From the NCBI GenBank assembly GCA_039720395.1, contig CM077828.1, forward strand, positions 25,896,717 through 25,960,716: a DNA stretch of 64,000 nt, written 5' to 3'. Positions 23,087-34,647 of this stretch are shown one piece after another. Origin of the DNA: Liquidambar formosana. Its lineage: Eukaryota > Streptophyta > Magnoliopsida > Saxifragales > Altingiaceae. Made by a program: the position numbers and the translations under genes. Numbering within the stretch: position 1 is the stretch's first letter; the number at the start of each line of letters is the position of its first letter. The notes under the pieces were generated by a model. It was given only the letters and a program-made list of their open reading frames with translations, was not told the origin of the DNA and ran no database searches.

Positions 23087-25106
23087 TCACAATCTAGGTC
23101 GCTTTAAAGGTCGTTCTGGTGATAATATTGAAGAAGATGGTCGTAGTGATGATGATAGATCATCCACAACTGATGATGACGATGATGGTGGTGGTGGTGG
23201 TGGTGGTGGTGGTGATGATGATGATGGTGGTGATAATGAGAAATTGTAGTCGTCTTGTCGCTTCCTCTTGTTGGTTCCTTTCTCTCCATTTTTCTCTTCT
23301 TCCCCTCTCATTAAAAAATCTTTCAAGCGTTTTACATCCGACAGTTTCACTGGCTTCACTATAAACTCCTCCGCCCCTTCCTCCAAACACCTATTTTTCA
23401 GTCAAGAGGAAATACGCTGTTAAAAGGTTTCCAATAAAAGTAACATTTTATACAACAATACAAGGCATTATAGCCCAGTTGAGAATGAACAAAATTAAAC
23501 TAACAAGGCACAACAAGTTGTATTATTGAGATGATCAAATGAAAAACACTCCATAAATATTTAAATGGATAACAGTTGGTTTGAAGCAGTATGGTAATAC
23601 TCCATAGTTGGGATATGGTAAATTGAAAGGGCGATATACTACTGGCCAGGACATGGCTCTAAAGTGTAGAAGCTGAGAGCCCGAGGTACAAAAATGAATG
23701 ATTTTGGTATAGGATATACAACATTGTAGTTATATTCATCCCAAAAGGAGAAGTGAAAGAGAATGCTCATCAGCAACAACATTGATAAGAAGAGAAAAAA
23801 GGCAAGCTTTAGAAGGAAACAAGCGCAGTTCAATGTAAGAAAAAATGCAAATGGACTCTCCAAAGAGGTGGGTTGAGTTTAAGTCACATGGGGGTCAAAT
23901 CCATCTCCACAGATCATATTCAGTTCCAACAAAAGGTGAACCAAATTTGTTTGGCTGAGAACCCTGTTCTTTTTTTTTCTCCTCTTTGTTTTTCCACAGA
24001 ACATTAGTGATCATATATATATATATATAATATGATGAAAAAAAATATGGAGAAAGAGTAATACCTATCAATACGAGGCAGGATCTTCTCCGAAGACATG
24101 ATCACCACTGGTATCTCTCTGAAAGCCGATGATTCCTGCTTCAAATAAAATATAAAACAAAAAAGAGGAGAACATCAATATTAATAATAATTTTCTCCTA
24201 CACCTCATTTCTATTTTGAAGTTAAACTCTGTTTGGTTGCTGAGAAAATCTGATTTGATCTAGGAAATTAGGAGGGAAAGGCAAGGAAAAATGCTTAAAA
24301 TTAGGAGGGAAAGACCCAGTTGAGGCAAGGTCCTGACTTTTCGCAAAACCAAAAGAACATTAACACAGACTCAATATTTTATTTTCTTTCCCTTTCATCA
24401 GTTTTCTCGGCAAACAAACAAAGCCTTCAAATACGCTTTAACTGTAATAGAAAAAAATCCAACCTTGATCTTCTTCAGCAGTTCATATCCTGTCATCCCA
24501 GGCATAGAATAGTCCGTCATTATCAAATTCACCTTCAAACCCTAAAACCACGCCAACAAACAACAGACCATTCGTCAAAACACCAACAAAAGACGAAAAA
24601 TTAAAAAATCTCATTAAAATTGCTCTGTTTGGTTGCTGAGAAAAATATTAGAACAAGGAAAGAACCAATATTTGAATCATTGATGAGTTTTAAACCAACA
24701 TAAACTTCATTTCTTTTCCTCCACTTTCTCGGCAACCAAACAGAGTGAAAATGCAACTCCGAGCTAACATTTACTTACATCGAACCCAACGGAACTCTGC
24801 TCCCCATCCAATCCCAGAAACTGCAAAGCTCTCGTCCCACTCTCTACAGCCGTCACTGAAAAACCCCAATCCAATCGGTTTCAGATACAAATCAAAAACC
24901 GCACTTTCCAACAACAACAACAAGAGTCACCAATACCAACCTTTACAAGAGGAAATCTTAAGCAACCGCTCGATGACCTTCCGGTCCACGTGGCTATCAT
25001 CAACGGCGAGAACATGGAGCTCCTGTGAACCCGAAGACGATGACTGATCGAAAACTTCAACTGTTTCCGACAAATGTCTCCGGAAAAACTCGCCGGCCGT
25101 CGCCAT
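23087..25106 (-). CDS. ARR5: Type-A cytokinin response regulator (ARR5/ARR15 class)
   Basis: Type-A regulators accept a phosphoryl group from histidine phosphotransfer proteins and damp cytokinin signalling. Five exons (25106-24941, 24855-24779, 24541-24464, 24135-24065, 23390-23087) join in frame to 231 residues with canonical splice sites. The receiver domain covers about residues 32-152: the acidic pair in [12 protein letters not shown], the phospho-acceptor Asp in [22 protein letters not shown] and the conserved Lys in [14 protein letters not shown]. No Myb/GARP output domain follows, which separates it from type-B regulators. The C-terminal tail is a Ser/Pro-rich low-complexity run encoded by a trinucleotide microsatellite, then a basic end (RPLKRPRL). 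Gene neighbours match those of ARR5 and ARR15 in Arabidopsis, but the long proline tail is more like ARR3/ARR4, so the symbol is a best guess within the clade. Confidence 0.9.
23185..23240. repeat. Coding trinucleotide microsatellite (response-regulator tail)
   Basis: On the plus strand this is a run of GGT/GAT triplets. On the coding strand it specifies the Pro/Ser track of the response-regulator C-terminus. The alternative frame would give poly-His and is not used. Confidence 0.85.
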
Positions 25107-25207
25107 TACCAGAGAATAGGTTCCTGACGGTGTTTGCTTGGTGGGTGGGCTTGAGTATCGCAGTATGCGCGTCTCACTACAAGAAAGACTCGAGCTTTGT
25201 GAGGTTT

Positions 25208-25219
25208 GTCTTTATAGTG
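25208..25219 (-). promoter_or_regulatory. Candidate TATA box of the response regulator
   Basis: The minus strand reads CACTATAAAGAC about 105 bases upstream of the start codon at 25106. That leaves room for a transcription start near 25180 and a 5' UTR of about 75 bases. The assignment rests on motif and spacing only. Confidence 0.5.
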
Positions 25220-25871
25220 TACGAAGTAATCTGAAGGAAATCTACTTTTTCATTTTTTCTATAAAGAAAAAATCTTTATCTGTGTAAGGGGGAGAAAAAA
25301 TGGGAAAAAGGTGAGATTCTGTGATCCAAAATTGGTTGAGATCTAGGGCAAATCTACCCGCATTATCCCCACTTGTCTCCCGTCATGTCACTGTTGGAAT
25401 TATACCCTTTGTCAGAGAAAAATAAATAAAACTTTGGTTGGTGTATATTGTAAGGTGTGTGGATTGCATCCTTTTTGTCATTATTGGTCAAAAATATCTT
25501 GTGGTGTGTAAATTTTTTATTTTTATTTTTTTATCTAGAGGGTAACTAAAAAATCTTTGTGGCTGGTATTGCATCTAATTTTACGAGTATGGATTCAATA
25601 TTGAGTTGTTAAAGTTTGACGTCGCACTCACTCAGGTGATTTGAGAATTCAGATGAATTTTTTATTAAAATGATTTTAGTAACAATTTTTTGATTTTTCA
25701 ATTTTAGCTATAAAACCCATCTAATAAGTCAAATCACCCCACCACGACATCAAGGTGCATTATTCTTATGCAATTATATTAGATGTGGTGGCTAGTTTTG
25801 ATACCAAATTATACAAATCTTTGAGAAAAACTCATCATTGAAAGCCAATTTTGTAAATGAAGGATGCCTAA

Positions 25872-26347
25872 GCCTATGTTTGGTTGGAGGGAAAGGAGGA
25901 GGAAAGGAAAGGGGAAGAAGGAAAAAGGGGAGGGATGGAAAGAGTTTAGTGTGTTTGGTTGAAGGGAAAGGGGAAAGGATGGAAAGGGGAGGGAGGATTA
26001 GCAATCCCTCCTTTCCACTTTTTCTCTTCCCTCCAATGTTGGGGGGGATTTAAGGAGGGAAATAAAACTTTTTTATTCAAAAGACACATTTACCCTTATA
26101 TTTATTATTATTATTTATTACTACTACATATATGAGGGCAAAATAGTAAAATTAGTATTCATTCTTTTCCTTCCTTCATTTATACCAAACACACAAGAAG
26201 AAAAGAAAATATCCTTCCTTCCATTTTACGTCCTTCCAACCGAACACAAAAAAAAATAAAAGAGGTCTCCTTCTCCTAGGGATGGAAAATCTATTCCTCT
26301 CATCTTTCCTTCCTTCCCTCTTTCCATCCTTTTTACCAAGCATAGCA
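25872..26347. mobile_element. MITE, probably Tourist-like
   Basis: The ends are GCCTATGTTTGGTTGGAGGG and, on the other strand, TGCTATGCTTGGTAAAAAGG. The element is flanked by TAA at 25869-25871 and 26348-26350. Its interior is rich in GGAAAGG and CCTTCC. The terminal repeats are imperfect, so the family call is less certain than for 7596-7926. Confidence 0.6.
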
Positions 26348-27517
26348 TAAAAGTTAATTCACATATCGTCAAGCTCATAGTTAACTAATGTGGGATATTA
26401 GTATCGTAATATTAGTTTTGCAATTGTTGTTATATTTATTTTGAGTGTTAGTTGTTGTAAAATTAGTTAGAAGTTTACCTACAAATAAAGGGAAACCTAT
26501 ATACCAATTTTCTTTGCATTGACACAATGGAGTAGGTTTCCCTTAACCGCCTTACATTCTTGTATATCTATGCGACAATTCGTAATACACATCAAATACA
26601 AAAACTCAATTTTTAACTATGTTCAAGGTTAGATGCATTTGTTGAGGAAAAAAAAAATCAAAATTAAAAATTGGTTATGTCAATCAATTATATCTTATAA
26701 TAAAAAACATTGGTAGGTGATCTAAACAATCATAGCTTTATTAATAACCCATTACTTTGATTGTATGCATAGATGTTAAGAGGGCTTTGTTTGGAAAGGA
26801 TAAGAAAGATCTTTTTAAAAATTTTATAGCTACATTAAGAAAGATTTGTACTTGCATAATACGCATTATATCTTATAATCAAAACGTGTATTAATGAGTG
26901 TTGTAGGTTCAATTCATCTCTAATAATTTAAATAAAAAAAAAAGATTTAATGCATCTGTATAAAAGAAATAGGATGGGTCTAAATCCACACCTCCTATGA
27001 GTAAAAATGAAAAACGATGTGTGAATAAAACATAAAAGGTATATATTTACCAAAAAAAAGATATGGATTTAGACCCACCAAAAAATATAAACACGGGTTT
27101 AAATTTTGGAATCTTGTAAATTGTTACCATTGCAATAAAACTACAAATTTAAAGATTTTGCAACTCCTCTTGAAAACTTCCAACAGTTCACATCTGGTGC
27201 ATTTAATAATTTTTTATAAACTTAATAGTGAAAACTTAAGAGTGATGAGACCACAATTGTCATTGTAGTTCTAAAAATTGAGTGCAGTTTTTAGGGATCA
27301 TAATTGTCATTGCAATTCTAAAATTGAGTACCATTGCTTATTTATTATTTTCTGTTATATTAAAAGAGAATTAATATCTAAACCGAACCCATACTCTACC
27401 ATTAATGACACCTTTGTTGACAACCAAAAAATTTTTTCTATTTTTATAAAAAATAAGAACTTCTTTAAAACTGAAGCAGCGGGAGACACAAATTCTCCAG
27501 TCTCAAAAAAAAAAAAA
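26348..27517. other. AT-rich spacer, nothing recognised
   Basis: This spacer is very AT-rich with short direct phrases repeated near 27240-27330 (gaccacaattgtcattg versus gatcataattgtcattg). I see no gene. Confidence 0.4.
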
Positions 27518-27522
27518 GGGGG

Positions 27523-27691
27523 GGGGAATTACCGATTAGATTCATCATTCCATGGAATTGTCTCAGAAGGATTGCCTCAACAAACTGACTACTGACTTTA
27601 TTATAAACTACTGGAAACAAAAACAAGTTGATAGTCAAAACATCCTTATGGGGCAATACCATGAAATGATGAACCTAATCGGTAATTCCCC
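27523..27691. mobile_element. Short foldback MITE
   Basis: A 169-bp element has inverted arms of about 33 bp. The left arm GGGGAATTACCGATTAGATT pairs with the right arm, which on the opposite strand begins GGGGAATTACCGATTAGGTT. It is embedded between an A tract on the left and a longer A tract on the right, so the target duplication cannot be read; a 9-bp poly-A duplication as in Mutator-like elements is possible. Confidence 0.75.
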
Positions 27692-27759
27692 AAAAAAAAA
27701 AAAAAAAAAAAAAAGAAGGTGCATTTCCAATTAAGGACCAGGAGTATTTGACCACTGGT

Positions 27760-28165
27760 CAAAACCTCCAAACTCAGATATCAAAGCGGAGTGAAAGCTG
27801 ACTGGAAATAGCTGAAATCGAGAGAGAGAGAGAGCCCGAAACGGCGGCGTCAAAATGGGAAAGCCGCCCTTTCCTCGTCGAGTGAGAACCCGAAATGTCA
27901 CCTCCACATATATCTATTTCGTACGGACTATGATGGGATACACCAAACAGTCGCCTCCACTTCCCAATAAATCTATATATCTATATGTATAGTCATCTCC
28001 TCCGATTGCGTGGACGGTCAGATCTATATAGACAACGTAATCCCACTGTGTCGCCATCTGATCCACGTCCACGTGGGTGGCCTTGAAGTTCATGCCTCTG
28101 TAGTAATCTTTCCATCTGCAATATATTTATTGCCTTTGAAGTGGGCTTTTCGCCTTTGCCTTTTG

Positions 28166-28196
<31 letters not shown>

Positions 28197-28380
28197 CGTA
28201 TCTGGGAGATTGCGGAGAGATTATGGGAAGTGATTAGATCGGGGCGGATCGGATCGGATCGGATCGTGTTTTCATGGAAAATGGGAAAAGATTCCTTTTG
28301 TTGTTTTATTGGGTTTCTTTCTTTGATGGGTTTTTGAGGAAGATTTGTGGGTCCTTTCACCTTTTTCAGTGAATCTGGAT
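27760..28380. promoter_or_regulatory. Orphan promoter-like island
   Basis: This block is GC-richer than its surroundings. It contains two GA tracts (27820-27833 and 28166-28191), a double ACGTG core (CCACGTCCACGTGG, 28063-28076) and four GATCG units in tandem (about 28238-28266). The layout resembles a plant promoter and 5' leader, but no convincing coding sequence follows on either strand. A 45-codon frame starting at 27855 matches nothing I know. Confidence 0.35.
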
Positions 28381-30635
28381 TACGACAATACGTTTTTATT
28401 TTTCCTGATACGTATCATGGTGATGATGGATACAGCTACAGTCTGAGAAATTAATTGGGTTGGGTTGGACCATCCATTTCTATTTCTACGGACCTTGCAG
28501 GCAGGCCAATGATGGAGCTAGCGCCCTTGACTTCTCCGCCATTGCCTAGGAAGAAGACAATTGTGTGTTTGGTGGATCTAGCGCCAAGAAGTTAAGCTCC
28601 AAGGCCAACCCCACAAGAGGAAAAAATTAATATGTAAAATTAAAAATCCATCAATGGTGAATTTCACTTTTTTTTCGATGAGGCTGAGGTAAGTTCTTTG
28701 AAATACCCATCCATGCGGTCCACACACGGAATCACCCCAAATCGTGTTGTTTGTATATGGGGAAAATCTATTTAGAATAGGTCAAGGGGTTGCACCTCAA
28801 TGTCTCTAATTATTGACTTTACCTGATAGAATTTGCACATGGGTTCAGTTATCTTAAGGAAAACTTTGGACGTCGTGTAAGCACAAGTAAGACATTGGAA
28901 TCACTAGTGCAAGACTTTGACAACTCGATAGTTGTGCCTGCATGCCCCAAGATCGGAGCATGCAAGAGGGGGTGTGATATTGTATGTAACACAATAAACG
29001 ACTCTCGACAACAGATATTTCGACTCTCACAACAATGAATAACGTAGAGAAATGAGATACTTGGTGTGAATTGCAGACCATGATTTACAAAATAAGGTTA
29101 TGCCATCAACTAAGGCAACAGGAAGCATTCCATGCCTAAGAGAGATAGGTGGCAAGCATGGTATGGCCAAAGCGAGGCTTAGCAAGGCAATAATTGTTGG
29201 CTTGACCTTGGCGTTGTTATGCCTTGGACCCCGCATTGCATGGCTTGCCATTCTTTGTCTTGCCTTAGTTGTGATTGGCCTTACTTTTCTTTACTTGGTT
29301 AAGGCAAGACAGGCTATACTTTTAACTTCTCTTTCATTAGCTAAGGCAAAACAAGATATACTTTTAGAATTGGGGAAGAAATTGAGGATGGTTGTTGCTC
29401 TTTTTCAATCATCAATTACAACACTTTGAATAACACATTTGACCACATGTCATGCTGTACATAAAGGTATGGCTCCATCCTCTCTATCATACGATGGCAA
29501 AGGATCCGAATTAAGTGAAATGCATCCACTAGTTTGACTGCTTGAGAATTAAAAAGAAAAAAAATAATGTTATCCCTTTTTAAATTTGACCCAATTTCAC
29601 CAATAGTTTTTAGGTCTAATGGCATATTATTCTCTAGTAAAGATGTAGAGTTTGCAGTATTCTTATATCAACTCAATATAAGTCTAATTCCAATTTTATA
29701 TGGGCGCATGAATTTTCTTATTGTCTAGTTAAAAAAAAGACCCATTTCATTTTGCCTTTTATAGTTTTGAAGTTACATTTTACTCCCTCCCCAACTTCCT
29801 TTTTTCTTTTTTTTTTCCCCAAACACAGTTTGATAGGCCATTGGGCTACACAATGAGCTCATTCTCTTCCCAATTCCCATAACTCTTGCCCCTAAACACA
29901 TCCAAAAATAATTGAAACCACAATTTACCCATGATAAAAAAATAGGCAACGAAACAAAACACTTTACACTCCACTTGTTTTCTCTCTTTTACTATTCATG
30001 ATGTGTATACTCATGTCCCAAAAAAAATTGGAGTGCAAAAAACAATATATAGGATGAGAAATTTTTTTAACTGTGCAAGAACAGAGGGGTAACTAGTGTA
30101 AATGGCCCGAAACAAGGGAATTTTGTTTAATTTTAAACTTGAGGTATGAAAAATGATTCCGGTGAAAAGAATACGGCTTATTTGAGAACTTAAAAAACTA
30201 GATCAGTTTAGGTATAATGCATAACTGTTATTTGATTTTTAAATAAACCAGCTCATAGTTGGTTTGAAAAAAACTATGTTTATGTCTTATTATCAGAACA
30301 AATTTGAATTATTTAACAGGAAAAAGGCACTTACCAAACAGTATGAAAACAAAATTGATTAGATTTATGCTTAACTGGTCAGGATTTTAAGTTGGCCAAA
30401 CAGCCCCTATAGAGTTTAGAATGGTAGGTTCCAACGTTGAGTATTGACTTTCTCACTATCGGTCCATCGGATGCACAGGCTTGCTTAGGCATAGGAAATT
30501 CATGAAGCGACACCGTTTAATTGAAATCAAGCAGAAACAAACTAGCTTCAGCGACAACCATCGCCGGCCCAACTCAGACGTCAAAATCCACAAGTAACTT
30601 TCCCTTTTGGTTCTCAAATCTCCGAAAAACCTCCA
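28381..30635. other. Spacer upstream of the RS-rich gene
   Basis: No gene is recognised. The segment 28975-29370 contains imperfect GCAAGG/CTAAGGCA repeats and may derive from a retrotransposon terminal repeat, but I could not define ends. The last 150 bases before 30636 are probably promoter and 5' UTR. Confidence 0.4.
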
Positions 30636-33378
30636 ATGGAAGAATCAAAGGCCGCAGCGTATTACGACGAGCTCACCCGCAAAGGCGAAGGCGCCGCCAG
30701 GTTCAAACAAGGGCTCGGCTTCACCTCACATTCCCCAACCACCACCACCACCGACGCACCTCCGCCTGCGAGAGGCTCCGCCCTCCCTTCTTCCTCTTCT
30801 TCCTTCCTCAGCAAATTCGTCAAAGCGTCGAACACCGAAAATGCATCCGACATTCAAAAACAAACGCAGCTTCACAACATCCAAAACAAGCTCAAGAAGA
30901 AACCTAGCTCCGACGAACACCAATCTAGGTCTGATAAAAGTGACAGAGAGAGGCATTCAAGGCGGCGAAGTAGAAGCAGGAGCAGAAGCGGAAGCAGAGA
31001 CCGCAGTTCGAGGCATCGTCATCGGTCGTCGAGCAGGGATAGAGATAGAGATAAGGAGAGGGAGAGGAGGAGGGACAGAGAAAGGAAGAGGAGGAGGGAT
31101 AGGAGTTCGTCGCCGAGGGAGAAGAGATTGGAGAGGAGTGGAGGTGATGGGGACAGAGATAGGGGAGTTGGGAAGAGTGGGAAGGAGAGGAATGGTAAGG
31201 TTGATTACTCGCGATTGATTGAAGGGTATGACAAGATGGTATGCATATTGAATTCTACTTTATGTTCAGTACTTTTTGCTGCAACGCTTGTTTAAAGCTC
31301 TGATTGGCATTTGGTTTCACTTTGAAAGTTGTATAATTCGTCATTGATATGCACGAGTCTGATTTATTTATTTATTGTCTGTTACTAATGAGCTTATAGA
31401 TTCGGATTTTCATTGAGTTTTTGCTCTTATGTGATTGAACCTAGTTACCGGAACATCAAGCATGATATGCACTGAATTCAGTTGGTTTCACTGAATTAGC
31501 TCTAGACTATTACCACTTTTCCGCAAATCCCATGCCTGCAACAATTTTAGTTTTGATATAAATGTGAGCCTCGATTGAATTGTAATAGAAAACTCAGTCT
31601 GGTTGAAATTTTACACAAGGATTGTTATTATGATGAAATAACTTACATGTTCAATGAGGCTGAGAGGGCCTGATGAATGAGAAAAAACAGTGTTCTTCTT
31701 TCTGCTCACGATCTCTAGCAGTAAGACTCTGAAACTGAAGACATTAGACTTCACTAAGAAAATCCCGTAAATGGCATACTCCGGAGACATATAACCACTG
31801 TATAGAATCATTAGACAGTTCTAAGAACATTTACGTATTTATATACGCAAACATGTAATATGCTCATCCAAATGTTGTTTACACTTACTTTGTCCCAACA
31901 GCCCTCTTTGTGTTTGCTTCAGATTCATGCTGTCCAGAGATTCTAGTAATTCCAAAATCTGATATTTTAGGTTCATCTCATCCTCAAGTAAAATGTTACT
32001 AGCTTTCAAGTCTCTGTGTATCACTCTCAATCTTGAATACTTGTGAAGGTGAAGAATTCCTTGTGCAATCGCTTAAATAATGCTGAACCGTCTTTTCCAA
32101 TCTAATAATTTCCTTCTGTTGGGATCTGTTGTCATGTGAAATTTGTAATTGTAGTTAGTGGTTAAACTATTAAACAATTAATTACAAATCAGGCGACAAA
32201 TATGAGGTTTAGGGTTGGGGTGGGTGTTAATTTCATAGAATAGGAAACATCAGCAAACCAAAGATGAAGAAATCCAAGCTTTTATTAGGCAGGTATTCAT
32301 AGATTAGCATATTTTCTTCTCTTTGAATGCAACAACCCAACAGTCTAACAAGATTCATATGTTGAAGTCCAGTAATTAATGTGATCTCATTTTTGAACTC
32401 TTCTTCTCCTTGTCCAGAATTTCTCGAAAGACTTTTCACCGCAACCTTTTGCTCATCGAGTAATGTACCCTAGATATCTTTCTCAATGTTAGATATCAAT
32501 TCTCAAATCAACTCAGTTTAAGAGTCTCAAATTTTACCTTGTAAACTGGTCCAAAACCACCCTCTCCAAGCTTGTTGGCAGATGAGAAGTTATCTGTTGC
32601 TGCTGCTATCTGAAACAAACTAAATAACTGTGACTCATAACCCTTTTTTCTAGAAATTTTAAGCCTATCTGCATCGTTAAATCTGTAGGCTGGTATTCTT
32701 TGAGATCTCAACAGAAGTGATGACTTATCTTGGCTATTAAACTATTGTGTTTCAGACTAGCATTTTTCTCTATCAAACTATTTTCAAAACTCTTTTCTCT
32801 ACATTATTGTATCAGAAGTATGATAGAAGCTGTCTTTCTCTTGTGAACAGTCACCAGCTGAAAGAGTCAAAGCCAAGATGAAACTTCAGCTTTCCGAAAC
32901 TGGTAACTTGTCAGTTGCTGTAGTATAATTTTTCTCAATTCAGTTTTCTATGTGACTTTATTTCAATGATTCTTTTATTTACCACTTTAATTCTTCCATT
33001 TTGTGGGCTTGTGGCAATTGGTTTTTGCCTTTTTCTCCTAATATGGAAGATGTTATCTTACACAGGGCTATGCAGGTATCGATGTATAGGAGTTTGGTTG
33101 ATTTTAGATTAGGTTATGAAAGTTTTTACCAAACTGCAACTGTAAATCTAAATGTGATTAAAAAAAAAAATTGAACATTTTCAGCTTGTGAGAATATAAA
33201 TTGGGTCATATATTGATGTGGTATATTTGGCATATATAAGTTATATTAGCATCATGCATTGGGGGTGTACCCCTTGCATTGGTCCAGGTGTACCTCATAT
33301 CCCACTAATGCACAAGGTACAACTCCCAATGCGAGTGTTGATATAACTTATATTAGCACGTACTTACTTGATCATCAT

Positions 33379-33421
<43 letters not shown>

Positions 33422-34512
33422 ATTATATTCATGTAGGGTTTTTCATATTCTAGTGTTAAAAATGTTATTTTATCTGCAGTTGAAAAGGATGTTATGAAGG
33501 GCATGGGCTCGGGATGGGAACGGTTTGATTTCAACAAGGATGCCCCACTTGATGATGAGGAAATTGAAGGTTAAACCTGTTGTCGATATTGCTTTTTTGT
33601 GAATATATTCAAGACAGTAACATGCTGGTTATACATGTAAATTGTGTTTACCCTGCTCATGGTTGATGAGTTGGAACACTTGAATTCTACATTTTCTACT
33701 GTGCTTGACTTTCTAAATTGTGGGTGTGATATTAGTTGCTTCCAGATCAATTGCATGAACAAAATGAATTTATTGTCTACAAGAGAGAGGGAGGGAGGGA
33801 GGGAGGATTATTTGACCAATAGTAGTTTCTATGGAGCCAGAAATAGTTCCCTCTTTCATCTTTAAGCGATCTTCTTTGGGAGGGACAGAGGGAGGGAGGA
33901 AGTATTGGGCTTCATAGTTGGTAGATTATTTAACTAATAGTAGTTTCTATGGAGTCCATAAATAGTTCCTTCTTTCATCTTTAGTGATCTTATTTGGGTA
34001 AAGTAGCACTGAAATTTACATGTTCACCCTATCTGCAGCTGCTGAAGATGATGTCGAGCTAGTAAAGCACATTGGCCAAAGTTTCCGGTTTTCTGCAGTG
34101 GAGGTATCGTGCATTGTCTCTTTGCTATCTATCCTCATCTTAGTTCCCATGTAAGAACAAGGTTGTAAAGCCTCATCAGCGATGTACTGAAAGCCTGAGT
34201 TTGAAACATGTCTTTTTGCTAACCAATTAACATCTAACAACTAAATAAAAACCAAAAAAGGATCTGATAAATAAAGTACATATTTTCTTGATGAATAAAA
34301 AAAGATTGTGTGATATCTGATGCAAACTATTTATTTCATTGTGAAGGCAAGAAGGGAGGAAAAAATAAAGGCTGCTCACGATGGGGCCATGTTTGGAGCA
34401 CCAGCGTTTCCACTGCCTACTATTGCCGATGATGAACCTGTAGGGAAGAATAACAAAAAAGAGAGCAATGAAAGTAACCTTGATACAAATCTCATAAGTG
34501 AGAAGGTGTGGG

Positions 34513-34553
<41 letters not shown>

Positions 34554-34647
34554 CAATAGAGCAAAAATTTTAAGCAAGTTGCTGCCATGGTTGTAGGTAC
34601 TTGCAAAGCAACAAGGTTCTTGGCGTGATCGGGCTCGTAAAGTGTAG
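30636..34647 (+). CDS. RS-rich nuclear protein (At3g48120-like), probable RNA-processing factor
   Basis: Six exons (30636-31238, 32851-32902, 33480-33569, 34039-34103, 34347-34505, 34597-34647) join in frame to 339 residues with canonical junctions. The N-terminus has a conserved block ([20 protein letters not shown]), then a Ser/Pro linker, then a long RS/RD/RE-rich region (about 100-185) typical of splicing-associated proteins. The C-terminal half is conserved and acidic ([36 protein letters not shown]) and ends WRDRARKV. I recognise it as the widespread plant gene that neighbours B12D and APC8 in Arabidopsis, but its biochemical role is not established to my knowledge. Intron 1 is 1.6 kb and contains an antisense receptor-kinase pseudogene. 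Intron 5 begins with a GT/GA microsatellite directly at the donor. Confidence 0.85.
31611..32711 (-). pseudogene. Receptor-like kinase fragment (S-domain/SD1 type), antisense in an intron
   Basis: Four separated pieces on the minus strand give kinase subdomains in order. 32711-32538 gives [20 protein letters not shown] then EGGFGPVYK with a donor. About 32460-32255 gives [27 protein letters not shown] and [12 protein letters not shown]. About 32070-31895 gives [11 protein letters not shown] and [13 protein letters not shown]. About 31800-31690 gives [11 protein letters not shown] and [10 protein letters not shown]. The catalytic HRD is present. The DFG lies in another frame because one base is missing near 31960. 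No extracellular, transmembrane or C-terminal kinase part is seen. Since introns separate the pieces, it was copied as DNA, not through mRNA. Confidence 0.8.
33381..33420. repeat. (AT)n microsatellite in intron 2 of the RS-rich gene
   Basis: About 19 TA dinucleotides lie 60 bases upstream of the exon 3 acceptor. Confidence 0.9.
34506..34553. repeat. (GT)n(GA)n microsatellite at a splice donor
   Basis: The donor of intron 5 of the RS-rich gene (AAG|GTGTGG) runs directly into a GT then GA repeat, so the intron start itself is a microsatellite. Confidence 0.9.

Noticed and set aside
23104..23289. Poly-histidine reading frame
   Set aside because: It is an out-of-frame reading of the trinucleotide repeat in the response-regulator tail. 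The in-frame exon joins correctly to the receiver domain.
25838..26053. Gly/Lys/Arg-rich reading frame
   Set aside because: It is the translation of the purine-rich left half of a MITE.
29100..29429. Hydrophobic reading frame of 109 codons that could look like a membrane protein
   Set aside because: It lacks any family resemblance, lies in repeat-like sequence with imperfect GCAAGG repeats, and has no splice or promoter context.
30607..31218. Alternative 200-codon frame rich in Gly/Arg/Glu overlapping the RS-rich exon
   Set aside because: It is a shadow of the purine-rich RS-coding sequence. Only the frame starting at 30636 continues through five further exons in phase.
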